Shown: piece after piece, positions 34,529 through 45,703 of the stretch
How the letters are laid out: every line of letters begins with the position of its first letter
Numbering within the stretch: the first letter of the stretch is position 1
Assembly (NCBI GenBank): GCA_015680685.1
Contig: MNCI01008572.1
Coordinates: forward strand, 1,645,260 to 1,709,259
Source of the DNA: Gnetum montanum
Lineage: Eukaryota > Streptophyta > Gnetopsida > Gnetales > Gnetaceae
Direction: 5' to 3'
DNA length: 64,000 bases
Translations under genes and position numbers: made by a program
The notes under the pieces: model-generated
Told to the model about the DNA's origin: nothing
The model's database searches: none
What the model saw: the letters and a program-made list of their open reading frames with translations, nothing else

Positions 34529-35720
34529 TTAACTTTTTTTGAGTAGGTGTTGCATTGGGTGTAACTTATCAGTCAACCTAGCAATAAACCTACGTATAAA
34601 TTGTATTCTACCTTGCAATCCACATAGCTCCTTAAGGTTTTCTGGTGGTGCTAAGTTGATAATAGCCTTGACCTTATTGGGGTCTATGCATATTCCTTTT
34701 TTTGATATTACAAAGCCTAACATGCAATTAGTTTTAATGCTGAAGATATACCTTTTTGGACTAAGGTGAAGGTCATGCTTATGGCAACATTGAAGGAAAA
34801 GGTTGAAGTCATTTGCATGGTCATGAGCCTTCTTAGACTTAACTATTATATCATCAATGTAGTGACTAAATATGTAGGTCATCTCACATTGGTATGTTGC
34901 TCTAGCATTTTTTAGTGTAAAGGGCATCATTGTATAATAAAACATCCTCCAAGGGGTCATGAAAGTAGTATTAAGTTGCTGTTCTAGGTTTATGAAAATT
35001 TGGTTGTACCCCAAGAACCCATCCATGAAGGATAACAAGGCATGACCAACTATAGTATTGACAAGTTGGTCAATACTAGGCAATGGAAAATCATCTTTGA
35101 TGATTGCCTTGTTTAAGTCTTAGAAGTCTATGCGTATGAGTATAGCCTAAATTTTCTTAGGGACAACCACGATGTTTGACACCTAATCTACATAATTGAC
35201 TACTTGAATAAACCCATCTTGGTAAAGTTTAGTGATTTTGTCATGGACAAACAATGTGATTTCTGGCTTGATTTTATGAGCTTTTTGTTTGACTAGCTTG
35301 ACACATGGATCTAAGATAATGTTGTGTTGTATTATGCATAGGTCTAAGCCCGACATATCCTCATAAGACCATGCAAACACCTTGACATTGTATTTAAGGA
35401 CTCTAGAGATATTCTATTGGATTTGAGGCTCCAGTAAAGAGCTAATCTTTAATTTTTTTGTCTTACTTTTACATGTTGTTACAAGGATTTGTATGAGTGG
35501 ATCCTTAGTCACAACACCTACTTCTAAGTCTAAAGCTTGGACTAGATGTTCTAACTAGTCTAGTGACATTTCTAAGGATGCTACATTGGTGTCACAAGGA
35601 GGAAGTTCAAAGTCCAAAAGCTTTGTGTTCATGCATCTCATGAGTCTACCATAAGGTCCAGTCAAGATTAAAGGTGAACAAAGATTCTTGTGTGTGCTCA
35701 TTTTCCCAAGAAATCATACA
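34529..35720 (-). pseudogene. E3 reverse transcriptase (broken, long open block)
   Basis: A 184-residue open stretch (34529-35083, minus) covers palm and fingers: LLSFMDGFLGYNQIFI (first catalytic Asp), FMTPWRMFYYTMMPFTLKNA, SHYIDDIIVKSKKAHDHAND (YIDD box) and LGFVISKKGI. The N-terminal part at 35183-35380 has MFAWSYEDMSGLDLCIIQHN. Upstream, at 35526-35700, a frame with ILTGPYGRLM and LLDFELPPCD leads to a T-rich acceptor-like site near 35722. Copies DNA from the element RNA in the family; here broken by at least two stops. Confidence 0.87.
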
Positions 35721-35999
35721 AAATAACTAGAAAAAGGTCAGGTGGTACCTATCTAATAAAAAAAATGAAGAAAAATGCATAAAATGAGAAAAATAATGCT
35801 ATAAAAAGTAACTATGTAGTATTTTAAAATTTCCAGTTTAAGGTCTTAGTCGACCATGCTATGTGTAAGGTGTAAAGCTAAGAAAAAATTGAAAGGCTTG
35901 AAGTGTGGTGCTAAACTAAATGTCCATTGGGTAGGCAAAGAAATGTAAAAAAATTCAAAATGTAAAAAGCTGAAAAAGTTAGAAATGTTTTTCTAACTT

Positions 36000-36118
36000 T
36001 GGGTGCTACGCTGCACAAGACATAGGATGTTCCACATTACGCACGAGACATGGGACGTTCCGCATTATGCACAAGACACAGAGCATCCCACATTATGCGT
36101 GGGACATAGGATGCCCTA
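36000..36118. repeat. Upstream tandem repeats of antisense gene, copy 3
   Basis: About three to four units of roughly 31 bp, with CATGGGACGTTCCGCATTAT and GCACAAGACA parts, ending about 30 bp before the TATA box. The dyad-like GGGACGTTCC core is repeated. Shared with copy 2 (20465-20560). Confidence 0.75.
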
Positions 36119-36149
36119 CAAAGGTGATGTTTCATGTGACTCTAGAGGG

Positions 36150-36157
36150 TATAAATA
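36150..36157 (+). promoter_or_regulatory. TATA box of antisense gene, copy 3
   Basis: TATAAATA in the context GGGTATAAATAGGGGTTTAC, the same 20 bases as in copy 2. Confidence 0.75.
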
Positions 36158-39100
36158 GGGGTTTACCCATGGTAAACCTATCATTTTCACCATCAGAGAT
36201 AATACTCTAGAGCATAGCATGATCAAGAGCAAAGCATAGCACCTACATAGCATGACAATCAACAAGCTAGAGCTTGATAGTGAGACAATGGCATGTAGAA
36301 GCTAGCATAGACACCTTAGCCTAGCTAATGTTGATGAAGGCAAGTGCAACCTATAGTGGCTTCCTAGGGCACATGTTGAAGAGCATTAGGAGGCATTGTC
36401 TGACAGGTAGGCCATCACGCTGCCTTCATCATTTTTTTTCGTTTCGTTTTTTGCTTGTTATGCATTTGTGTTTTGGGGTTTTAGGGGCAACCTAGCCTAA
36501 CTGAGGATTGTTTTTTCCACTACCTCTACCATGGCTAGCATGCTATGGCCATCGTTGCTACCACAACCATCGTTCCATGGCTACCACCCTTGCTGTGGTC
36601 ATCACGCTGGGGCCACATCAGTTGCCACAGTTGGGAATGATGCGTGCATCACCTTCTTCCTTCTAACCTTTGTTTAAGAAAGGGTTTGATGATGTTCTAC
36701 ACTATGATAGTGGATGAGAATTTTATCATGGATTTCTGAGTGTTATGCACCATGAGATGGGGTAGGGTTTTGGTTATGTCCCATGCGGCAGGACTTGATG
36801 GGGATTTCATGCATTCTACTTAGCATAATGCATTAGGGAGGGTTTTTTCATTTTACATTTCATGTTGTATAACAGGGGATTTTTGTGCATCCCATGTGGT
36901 GGGATGAGGCAAGGGTTTCACAAGCATCCCACATAGGCTACCAAGCTGTAGGACATCCCCAAGAGCATAACTAACAAGTTGAAAACATTTTGAAAATTTT
37001 TGAGACTACTATTTTGTCATGTTCTAGTGTTTTATGCACCATGGGAGTGTAACTAGTACCTATAAAGAATTTGTACAACTTTTTTTATGTCTGTGCAGTT
37101 GTTACACTCATTGGGAGCATGGGTGACAGTGAAAAAAAAATTTCACTTCACTAGTTCTCCAAAAATATCATGCTCCATGGCAACATGATGATCACTTAGA
37201 AGAATTTGGCATGGAAAATTGTTACACTCTACAAAAGTGTAACTAATACTTGGAAAAAATTTTGAAATTTTTTTTTACATAGTTTGTCCACTATTTTTAT
37301 TGTTTTATTGCCCTTATTATGCACTAATGTTTTCATTGTGATAATGCAAGGTAATGCTGAAATCAGTCCTCATTGTGGTTGAGCTTGTGGGGATCTTGTG
37401 CTATATAAGCACCCCTGTGCCCAATGTCCCTACACCACATGCACACATAGGAGACCAAGTGATCTAGTTCAGAGAGAGTGCACAAGAATTCTTGGAATTC
37501 CTACTTCACCACTTCAACATGATGACGTGGTCACACTTGTCTGCTAAAGTAATAGGCATGTTGGTTGAGACATTATTACCTGGGTTAAACCAAGGCATTT
37601 TAAAATTCATGATGGATGGACCTACTAAGGGTGAAGGGGCAGGGAGCTCAAGTTAGTGCCTGAAATGCCTAAGACCCTTTTCTTGGATCTAGGAAATGCC
37701 AAAGTTTAGATGCTACCATAAATACAATACTTTGTTCACTGCTCATCACATGGGCACAACCTTCCAAAATCCACCTAGAACCATCTACTATGCTAGAGGG
37801 TGAGTCCTATTGGGATGATGGAAATTGCATTTTGTTTGTTTTGCCTTACTTGGAGTGCTTATTACTATTTTATCTATTGCCAAATTCTTGATTGATAAAG
37901 GTGGCCTTCATGATAGAGAAGGGGCGCTAGCCTTTATCTACTAAGAACATACATGCTAGCATCATAGAGAAACTTGGGGTAGCTATGAAAACTTACATGA
38001 TCAAGTACTTCAAATATTAACATGAAGTGCTAGGATCTTGGGTGGTTAGATGGCGAGTGGGCATTCTGTCAAATATCCATTGTGGAAGAATTGCCAATCC
38101 AAGCACCACCATTCCCCATACCATTTGTGCTAGGTAATTTGTCACCTATTTATTTTATGTTTATGCATGGCTTTTTTTCTTTTTTGTTCCATCATGTTGC
38201 TAATTTTGTTTTTAACTACAGTGGCTGCCAAGTACAAGGAGGTCACAGTGATCACCTCAAGAGACACTGAGGTCAATCTTCTTTTTAAATACGACAAGGT
38301 TGAAAACTCACAATGTTGGTTATACCATGAGGTCCTAGCAAGGATTTCCCAAAATGTTCAAGAGGCTAGACTCATGGACCTCTCAATGGTGGTGACCCAA
38401 AACATCCCAATAGCATAAATGATTGCCCTTGTTGACTCTTTTACAGAGAGTGCCGATTTTTTTCATACATGATTTCACAACATGCAAGTGGTCTTTGAGA
38501 TCATGGAGGAATTCTTTTCTAACCTCTTTGGTGTCCCCTCTGAATGTTTACCAATGGGCAAAAAAACTAGTAAGGGCCTAAACCACAAAGGGGAAATCGA
38601 AGAATGGTTGGGCATCGATAAAGATCACAAGGGAATTTTTATGAAGACAGTTAAATTGTTTGTGGCCCAACATATTTATCCCATCTTCTGAGCTCACACT
38701 TTTCCCAAGCTAATTTTCCAAGAAAACTTTTTTCGGATAGAGTAAGCTTGGATCATGAGGAATGTGATGGAGAAAGTGAATCAATACAACTAGGCTAGAT
38801 AGCTTGCAGATGGCTTGTAGGCTAAGATGATAAAACTACGGAGAAAACTTGAGGCATGTTCTCATGTTCATTTTGCATTTTTTATAGTGTGCTTGGGAAG
38901 GTTTTTGAAATTCCTAGCGGTTTATGAAAATGGGATATGGGTGGCACAAGATTGCACCCAAATATCCAAGCCATGGATCCACCATATATTCTGCATAACT
39001 CGAGCACAAGACCCTCTAGAGGCTATTGGTGAGTCCTTTTCAATGACCACCAAGGACTACGTAGGACCATCCTACTACATGTGCAACAGTCTTGGAGAGG

Positions 39101-39371
39101 CTCCTCCCATCAACATGGGAAATGTAATGAGGGGGGCCTGTCTTATTGCTAAGATGGTGAAATCAAAATTGCAAATCAAGAAGACTCATTTGGCAGAATT
39201 ATCCTCATGTGCAATTGAAGAAAGGGACAAGAGGTCACACATCAGAGAGTTTGTTGGTGAGTATGCCTCAATTGGAATATTTGCTACTTCTTTTCCATTT
39301 TCTTTTTTTTGACATATATGTTTTAGGTAGGTGCTCTAACCCTAGCTTATGCATCATAGGTGACGAGGAGG

Positions 39372-39452
39372 CCTTTGCCACAGAAGAAGAGGCTCCTACC
39401 ACAAAAGAGGAGGCCCCTGCCCCAGAAGAGCAGGCCCTAGCAAAAGAGGAGT
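39372..39452 (+). repeat. In-frame acidic repeat in antisense gene copy 3
   Basis: About three to four units of 21-24 bp encoding EEAPA/T-x-(K/E)E-like peptides in exon 5. Copy 2 has a single unit (EEEAPAIEEKP), and copy 1 has an unrepeated acidic stretch, so this is a local expansion. Confidence 0.7.
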
Positions 39453-40976
39453 GTTTTGTAGAAAATGTCCCACAACCTAAGGGAAATATGACAATTGAAG
39501 ACTCTGCTACACTTCTAAGGTAGCTCAAAGAAGAGGGGATACATTTTGAGGATGATGAGTTTGATGGTGTGAAGATGGGAAATCCCCTCACTCTCATCCT
39601 TGAGGGTGTGCTAGGGAGGAGATTTGCACTACCATTTACATTATGCTCTTACTTTCCCTCTTTCCTCTCATCCTCTTCTCTTGCCTTTTCTCCTTTTGTT
39701 TTCACCTTCTTTTTTTCTGTAACACTAACATGCTTTATCATGTAGCGGGTGATACTTCTACTAGATGCCCTGAATCTTCATCCACTTTCTACTTAGAACT
39801 CTGGGCAGAAACCCTAGACAAGTTTGCCTTTATGCAGGGCACAATGGATGATACGATCAATAGTATAAAGTAAATAGATCTTGAGATAGGTATATTTGGG
39901 CCAAAATATTTCTTCTCTTTGATGTAATAGCCTCATGACTTAAATGGGACCTGAGAAGGGTAGTCAAAATTGAAGTTGTGCCTAATCTCCCTCCTGAGGT
40001 AGCAGAGGTGCCTTGTCATATATATGACAAGGCAAGAAAATGTACACTAAACTCAACACAATCATTGTGGGAGTGTAGGTGCATGAATGAGAAACTCTAG
40101 AAGCAAGTTCAAAAGCTCAAAAAGGAGAAAATTAAGCTAGGCAGCTTGATTGGATGACTCACAATCACAATATGACTTTTTGATGGCCCACGATAAATCA
40201 AATGGTATCTTGTGCATGCCCATGATTGATTATGCCAAATATTAGTCAGTTGTGAGGGGAAAACATGAAGCTACATGTGAGGTAATTGAGAAATTCCTGC
40301 AGATGGATCTCATGGCCCAAAAGAACCAATATTGGAAAGATTATAGTGCCAAGGGTATGAATGGAGGCAAGTGCAAAAGAATCACAAGTATCATTACAAA
40401 ACGGAACATGCTCCCTACCACAAAAAATACAAAGATTAATCTATAGAATGCCAAGGTTTTGAACTATTCCTTGATGCAATCGATGCTTCCCATGCTTATA
40501 ATAGATTTGCAAAGCACATGGTGGTTAGTGAGTCCCCAAAGAGGGAAATGACCATGCCTTCTAGGGAAGGTACATCTGCTATGTTTTCTCTGGGGCCACC
40601 CATATGGACATAGGAGAGGAAAACTGGGAAAATATGATAGAGGAGGAAATCCTCTATTGCTTGGAGTTTGGCCTTAACAAAATGTTTCCAAACATGGATG
40701 CAGGCCCATCTCAAGTTCATTAAGTTTACTTTATTATGATTGATTTCATGACAGCTTCATATGTTATCCATTGATTAGTTTATTGTTTTATCTTTGGTTT
40801 GTATAGGATCTATATGAAGATGCAGGACCTAGCAAAGTAGTAGATAAGAACAAAGGAGAGGAGCCATAGTCTATACACTGATGTTTTAAAATGTTTGAAA
40901 TGTAATCCCATTGTTGGGCAATTTTGTAACTTTGAAAGTGGACGTAATCTTGGACTATGTATTTCATTCACAATTT

Positions 40977-40982
40977 AATAAA
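40977..40982 (+). terminator. Candidate poly(A) signal of antisense gene copy 3
   Basis: AATAAA about 110 bp after the last-exon stop codon on the + strand. Not experimentally supported. Confidence 0.4.
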
Positions 40983-41049
40983 AAAGCATGATAATTATTT
41001 TATTTCTTTTGCTTGGGATTTTTTTTGATGTAATTAGGACCCTTGTGGA

Positions 41050-41260
41050 CCCCAAGTGATAGTTTAAGGTCATTTTGGACCATGCTGTAGTTTAAGGTCA
41101 TTTTGGGTTGTGGCTAGTTTAAGGCCATTTCAGGCCATGCTATAGTTTAAGGCCATTTTAGGCCATGGGTAGCTATAAGATGGAGTGGGTTGTCAGTTTT
41201 AGGCCTTGGTGGGCTGTGTGATAGTTTAAGGCCATTCCAAGCCATGTGATAGCTAAACAA
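41050..41260. repeat. Minisatellite downstream of antisense gene copy 3
   Basis: Five to six degenerate units of 30-40 bp with TAGTTTAAGGTCATTTTGGA or TAGTTTAAGGCCATTTTAGG. Matches 9180-9490 after copy 1, and shares its core with the 3' UTR minisatellites. Confidence 0.78.
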
Positions 41261-41385
41261 AGAATAACTAACATGGAAAGTAAACATAATGCAAAATCAA
41301 AACTATACAAACAAAAGTACCAAAGACAAAAAAAAATAAAGAAGTAAATTAGGGACATGACCTAATTGTGTAGATGTTTCCTAAC

Positions 41386-42230
41386 TCAATGTGGGTTAGG
41401 TGATGTGTAAGGCCTAGAAGATTTAAGGTGATTCTCTTCTAGGCTATCTTCTACCGTTGAAAAAGGCAATTTTTCCCATAGAGTTTCTTTGTGTGAATCG
41501 TTAGTTTTTCTTGGTTCACTTGCTAAACAACATTGGGTTTTGTTGCCAATAGGTGGTGTATCTTCAATTACTTCTATTTTTGAACCTTGCTTAGTGTCTA
41601 TATTTTTGATAGCCTTAGGGGCTATGTCGTCACCAAAGATCACCACTTCTCCACCTGCATAGGATAGGTGGATCTCTTGCTGGATTGGTGAAGAGATAGC
41701 CCTTAATTGGGCTAACCAAGATCTTCCTACGATTAAATTGAACCTAGGCATCTCCTCTACCATGATAAATTTTGCATTAGTGGGGAATTGATCCCCTACC
41801 ACAAAATCAATAGTGACTGTTCCCTTGACCACGTCACGTGCCCCATTGAAGGACTTTAAACAAGAGGTTGTTGTGGGCCTAATTTGATCCACTAGGCCTA
41901 GCTTGTTAATGATAGGGAATAAAATAACATTTTTTGCAGTCCCATCATCAACATGCACCCTACAAATCCTGTACTATCCTACACAAATTGTTATAAACAT
42001 GGGGCCAATGGTTACTTGACCTTTTTCGAGGTTATCTTTAATGGCTTCATCATGAAAAGTTAAGAATGTTGGTCGTGGCTCTTTAGTCATAGGTGAAAAC
42101 ATCATGGCATGAATGGCCTTTTCTTCTACTGGCATGTCTTCGTTAATAGGAATGGATGCTAGCATGTGAACCAAAGCCTCACAATGTGTAGGAGAAGTTA
42201 TAATTATGTCATACAGGCTCAAAGTTGTAT
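41386..42230 (-). pseudogene. E3 aspartic protease (largely open)
   Basis: Two open stretches (41386-41958 and 41974-42222, minus). The first carries MHVDDGTAKNVILFPIINKL (a D-D-G in place of the usual D-x-G catalytic triplet with following Ile/Leu) and FNLIVGRSWLAQLRAI, the conserved second half of retropepsins of this lineage. The second carries LTFHDEAIKDNL, the usual block before the active site. C-terminal tail RPYTSPNPH is shared with E1. It would cleave Gag-Pol. One frame break between the stretches. Normally RT would follow at once; here 5.7 kb intervenes. Confidence 0.83.
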
Positions 42231-42294
42231 TTCTCTATTTCAAAGCCTACTTGACTTGTGCGAGTGCATCTAGAAAATATTTCCCACCATCTGG

Positions 42295-45270
42295 TTATTT
42301 GGTGGTATTTATTTCCTCCACATTCCCTAAGAGATAGATTTCCCAAGGAGGAGGAGACATGGATTTTAGTTGAATAGCCTTATGGATTGATTGTTGTGCA
42401 CACGTGTCTATGTCGGTAGCTTTTGGTGATAAGGCCATGGAAACCACCGACAAGGGGGTGGGCTTATGGGGCCCTAGTGTAGTGCATTCCCTAATCATCT
42501 TGTTAGCTATATGGTCATCATGTTTCCTCAAGTGAGAAGGTTGTGATGTAGTTCCAACCACTAGACTCTAGGTAGATGGAGGGTTTGTATGTTTTAGCAC
42601 CCTTATAACAAAAGGTGCTTGGGTTGTTGTCACAACATGCTACGGGTCCCTAACCATGAAATGTGTTGCAAGTGCCCAAGATGGTACCTTGATGACAAAG
42701 GGGGCTTGTGGCGTAGTTAACATCGAAGTTTCAACACTATGGGAAGGCACACGGACCACAAATGGCTCATGTGTTGACTCTACATTGTCATCAATGCTGA
42801 TAGCATTAATGGTGTATCCTACATTGCTAGCATTCAATGGGTCCATATAAACATTCATAGATTTGTTCTTTGACCAGAAAAGACTATTTTCATCAAGGAA
42901 CAGATTACCTTAATCAATCATGCATTGGATATAATCTTTCAATGCTAAGTAGTAATCCGTGTCATGGCCACATAGCTGGTGGTAATTGCAAAATCGATCT
43001 AGCCTAAAATTTTTGGGTATTGGAGGCTCATTAGGCATATCTATAGAGGGGTCTTGAAGGATCTCGTAGTACCTTTTGTGATGCTTGTGAGCATCTTCTA
43101 ACATTTTCTTATGTTGAATGTGCCAAGCACTTAGCATTTGATCCAAGAGCTTTGATGGCTTGATCAACGAAGGGGTATACTTTGAGTGATCCTTGTGCTT
43201 AAAGTTTTGCCTTAGCAAAGCTTGCATCTTGGACATTGATAATGCAGGTTGGTTGGTTCCCACATTGCTAGAGCTTGATGTTTTGTTGGTAGTGGCTAGG
43301 GCCTTAGGTACCTTAGCCACTTGTTTGTTGTTGTTGTTCTTAGCTTCATTAGCCACAACCACCATAGTGGTTGCCATGGCTTTCCCCTTTTCTTTATCTT
43401 TCTTTGCATGTGCGTTCTTGTAAGCTATGTAAGACAGGTATTTGCTAGCCTCTTACGCATCTTGTATGCTCTTTATTTAAGCAAAAATCTTGGCTAAGGA
43501 AGTGCAGGGATGAATAATATATCTTAGATTTAGTGAAATAATTCATGGCACCCTTAAAAATGGCCAGCAAGTGGGTTTTAGCAATGGGCTCATGAATCCC
43601 TTTTAGAGAGGCACTCCAACATTGTGTGAATTTTTGCATAGGTTCTAGCACTTCTTGCTTAACATTCATGAGTTGGTCTAACATGGCTTCTAGCTTCAAG
43701 TTGTACTTGAAGTAGGTTACAAATTGACTTAGCAACTCCTCCAGAGTCAAAATAGAAGTGGGGGAAAGTGCACAATACCAATCTAAGGCTTTGCTAGTCA
43801 AAGACATGATGAAGACATGAATAATCACGTGCATCCATGATTGTAGTAATAAGGACTCAAAATAGAAAGTAACTACGTGGGCATTTGGATTACCCTCTCC
43901 ATTGTATTTTGTGAATTGGGGAAGTTTTACCCTAGGAGGCAACATGATCGGAGAAATGATAGGGCTAAGAGGATCATCCTAATAGAAGTCCATTACATGG
44001 ACTATTTCAGAGCTGACTACTTTAAGTCACTTGACCTCATCAGTGAGGGTTTGGATGAACTGGAACACATGATCTAAACTTAGGGATGTTGTAGAGGGTT
44101 GCATTAATTGTACCATTGGCAGTGCCATTAGATCGGCTACCATGGGTGGTGTTGTCAGTGCAGCTACTAGCCTTATTAGTAGTGCTATCAGAGTGGCTCT
44201 CATTGGAGGTGCCATTGGGGGTGGCCCAGAGCCTCGTAGGTGGTGCCACTGGAGCAACTACTAGCCCTGTAGGTGGTGTCACCGAAGTGGCTACCATCCC
44301 CATTAGGGGGGAATATCGGAGAAGCTCCCAATCCCATTGGTGGTGCTAGTGGAGCATGCCATAGCCTTATAGTCAATTGTACCATATGTAATGCTTAATA
44401 CATTTGAGGCTACAAATAGGGTGGCATATGGGAAAATTGAATAGTAGAGAAGGATGTTGCCACCCACCATGTGGTTGAGGTTGGAGCTACTATTGGTGGT
44501 GGGACTAACATAGGAGGGATAATGGAAATAGGGCTTGTTTGTGTTTGCAATGTGGGCATAGTGTCCATGTATGGCAATGTAGGAATCATAGACATTGGCT
44601 ATGAAAATTGAACAAACTGTGAAGGAATAATAGAGAAAAAGGAACTTAAAGGTCCTACATGTTGTTGAGTTGATAGCATTTGGTGGCTACCTATCACCAG
44701 CGAAGGTTTAGACTATGGAAATCTCATAGCCATCATAAAGGAGTCGGAAGACTATGACTGGTGTGAAAGGATTACAGAGGTAGACTATGAGGCTGAGGCA
44801 TAGAGTGGGCCACCACCTTTGAAATGGGATTCAAACTCCTCCTACTCATATTGGAGGGGCTCATCATAGTGGGATGTCATTTCTCACTCTTTTGATCCAC
44901 TCATTCGAATATGTTGGTCCAATATCCATTGGAATGTTTTAGTGAGTAGTATAACTACATCATGGGTGGGAAGGAACTCCCTTCCATTCTAGTGGATGAT
45001 TTCAAAATTATTATTTTCTTCCACATCCTGGTAGTTCAATGATAGGCCTACTTAGATCTTCATGCATAAAAAGTTGTATCACTCTTCATCGCATGCCATG
45101 TATTTTGGAAATTGATGTTGCAGTCTAAGAAACTACCATTGTGGTCACACTGGGCAAAGTAGTCACTCAATGCCCCCCATGTGTTGAATAGGGTGGGCCA
45201 CCTCTAGACTTAGGGGATAGCCGAAGTGCTAGTCTGGTTGATCTTCACTATGTCAAAAGAGACATGAGAA
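42295..45270 (-). pseudogene. E3 gag (broken)
   Basis: Minus-strand capsid/nucleocapsid polyprotein. The capsid domain is at 43445-43945 (LPQFTKYNGEGNPNAHVVTF, SLTSKALDWYCALSPTSI, KQEVLEPMQKF), the classic retrotransposon gag layout. Further on, 42910-43377 is Lys/Asn-rich and ends with a zinc-knuckle remnant CNYHQLCGHDTDYYLALKD, in which the last Cys is replaced by Tyr. The N-terminal part (44030-44900) is Pro/Thr/Ser-rich and contains a minisatellite (44130-44370). The start codon was not fixed. Stops separate the blocks. Confidence 0.82.
44130..44370 (-). repeat. Minisatellite inside E3 gag
   Basis: Degenerate units of about 30 and 36 bp with GGTGGTGCCACTGGAGCAAC and related variants, encoding APPTGL/VV-like repeats on the minus strand. 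The matching E1 gag interval (about 48000-48120) does not show the same array. Confidence 0.7.
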
Positions 45271-45703
45271 GGAGACATGATTGCAAGAAATGTTTAAATG
45301 TAGTAATTTTTAAGATAAATAGTTAAAGGTGAGAACTATAAGGAAAATAAGCCAAAAATGGCTAGTCTAAAAATGCTAAAAAAATGGTTATCTTTGCTAT
45401 TACACTTGTTACGCTAATAGGGTTGTCATGCTATATAGAACACAAAGATCTTGACATAATACATAGTTTTGGATTTTTTTTGTCCTGTAGGGTTCCAGGG
45501 GAACTGTCAATTGGGACCAATGTGCACTGAACAAAATGCAGACAACTCTTATGCTAGCCTATGATCCAGCTACTACTATAGTAGGTCCATAGGGGTATTA
45601 CATCTATGCTAGCCTGTTGCTAGTGACAGGGGTACAAAAAGTACACAAGACTACCTATGGCATATAGAAGAAATAGAAAGGTCATCCTTCTAGCACTAAA
45701 AAC
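45271..45703 (-). other. E3 leader between 5' LTR and gag
   Basis: Untranslated leader. It contains an A-rich block near 45330-45400 with repeated AAAATGGCTA/AAAATGCTAA, a relative of the 27-bp repeats in the E1 leader, and the candidate primer binding site next to the LTR. No gene seen. Confidence 0.6.
45684..45700 (-). promoter_or_regulatory. Candidate primer binding site of E3
   Basis: Just inside the LTR the minus strand reads TAGTGCTAGAAGGA, identical in E1 (49371-49392). If C to T and G to A changes are allowed it resembles a TGGCGCC-type PBS, common in Tat elements. The tRNA is not assigned. Confidence 0.35.

Larger units (their letters stand above)
36158..40985 (+). pseudogene. Antisense gene in E3 (copy 3), unknown function, multi-exon
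   Basis: Exon 1 has an ATG near 36289 and ends with CAG/GTAGGC at 36406; exon 2 starts near 37350; a donor G/GTGAGTCC lies near 37800; exon 3 about 37885-38133 ends FVLG before GTAATTTG; exon 4 (from about 38222) holds the main domain with QVVFEIMEEFFSNLFGVPSE, the long open frame 38827-39254 (SKPWIHHIFCITRAQDPLEA and INMGNVMRGACLI) and a donor GTGAGTATG at 39257; exon 5 from 39360 is Glu/Ala-rich; exon 6 39749-39893; further exons have an EWxxVQKNHK-like block. The final exon starts after GTATAG at 40806 and stops at TAG near 40868. AATAAA at 40977. Largely open but with stops; function unknown. Confidence 0.72.
35722..41380 (-). other. Candidate sense-strand intron of E3 between protease and RT
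   Basis: Minus-strand borders: protease tail PNPH at 41386 followed by CATTGAGTTAGGAAA (eroded donor; E1 reads TAG/GTTAGTAAG) and CCTTTTTCTAGTTATTTTGT near 35735 (eroded acceptor; E1 reads TTGTTTTGCAGG). The interval carries the whole antisense gene, its promoter and the downstream minisatellite. In Ogre elements an intron sits at this place, so the arrangement would leave the polyprotein intact after splicing. Inference only. Confidence 0.45.

Noticed and set aside
44116-44349. Plus-strand hydrophobic ORF in the gag region
   Set aside because: Antisense reading of the gag minisatellite.
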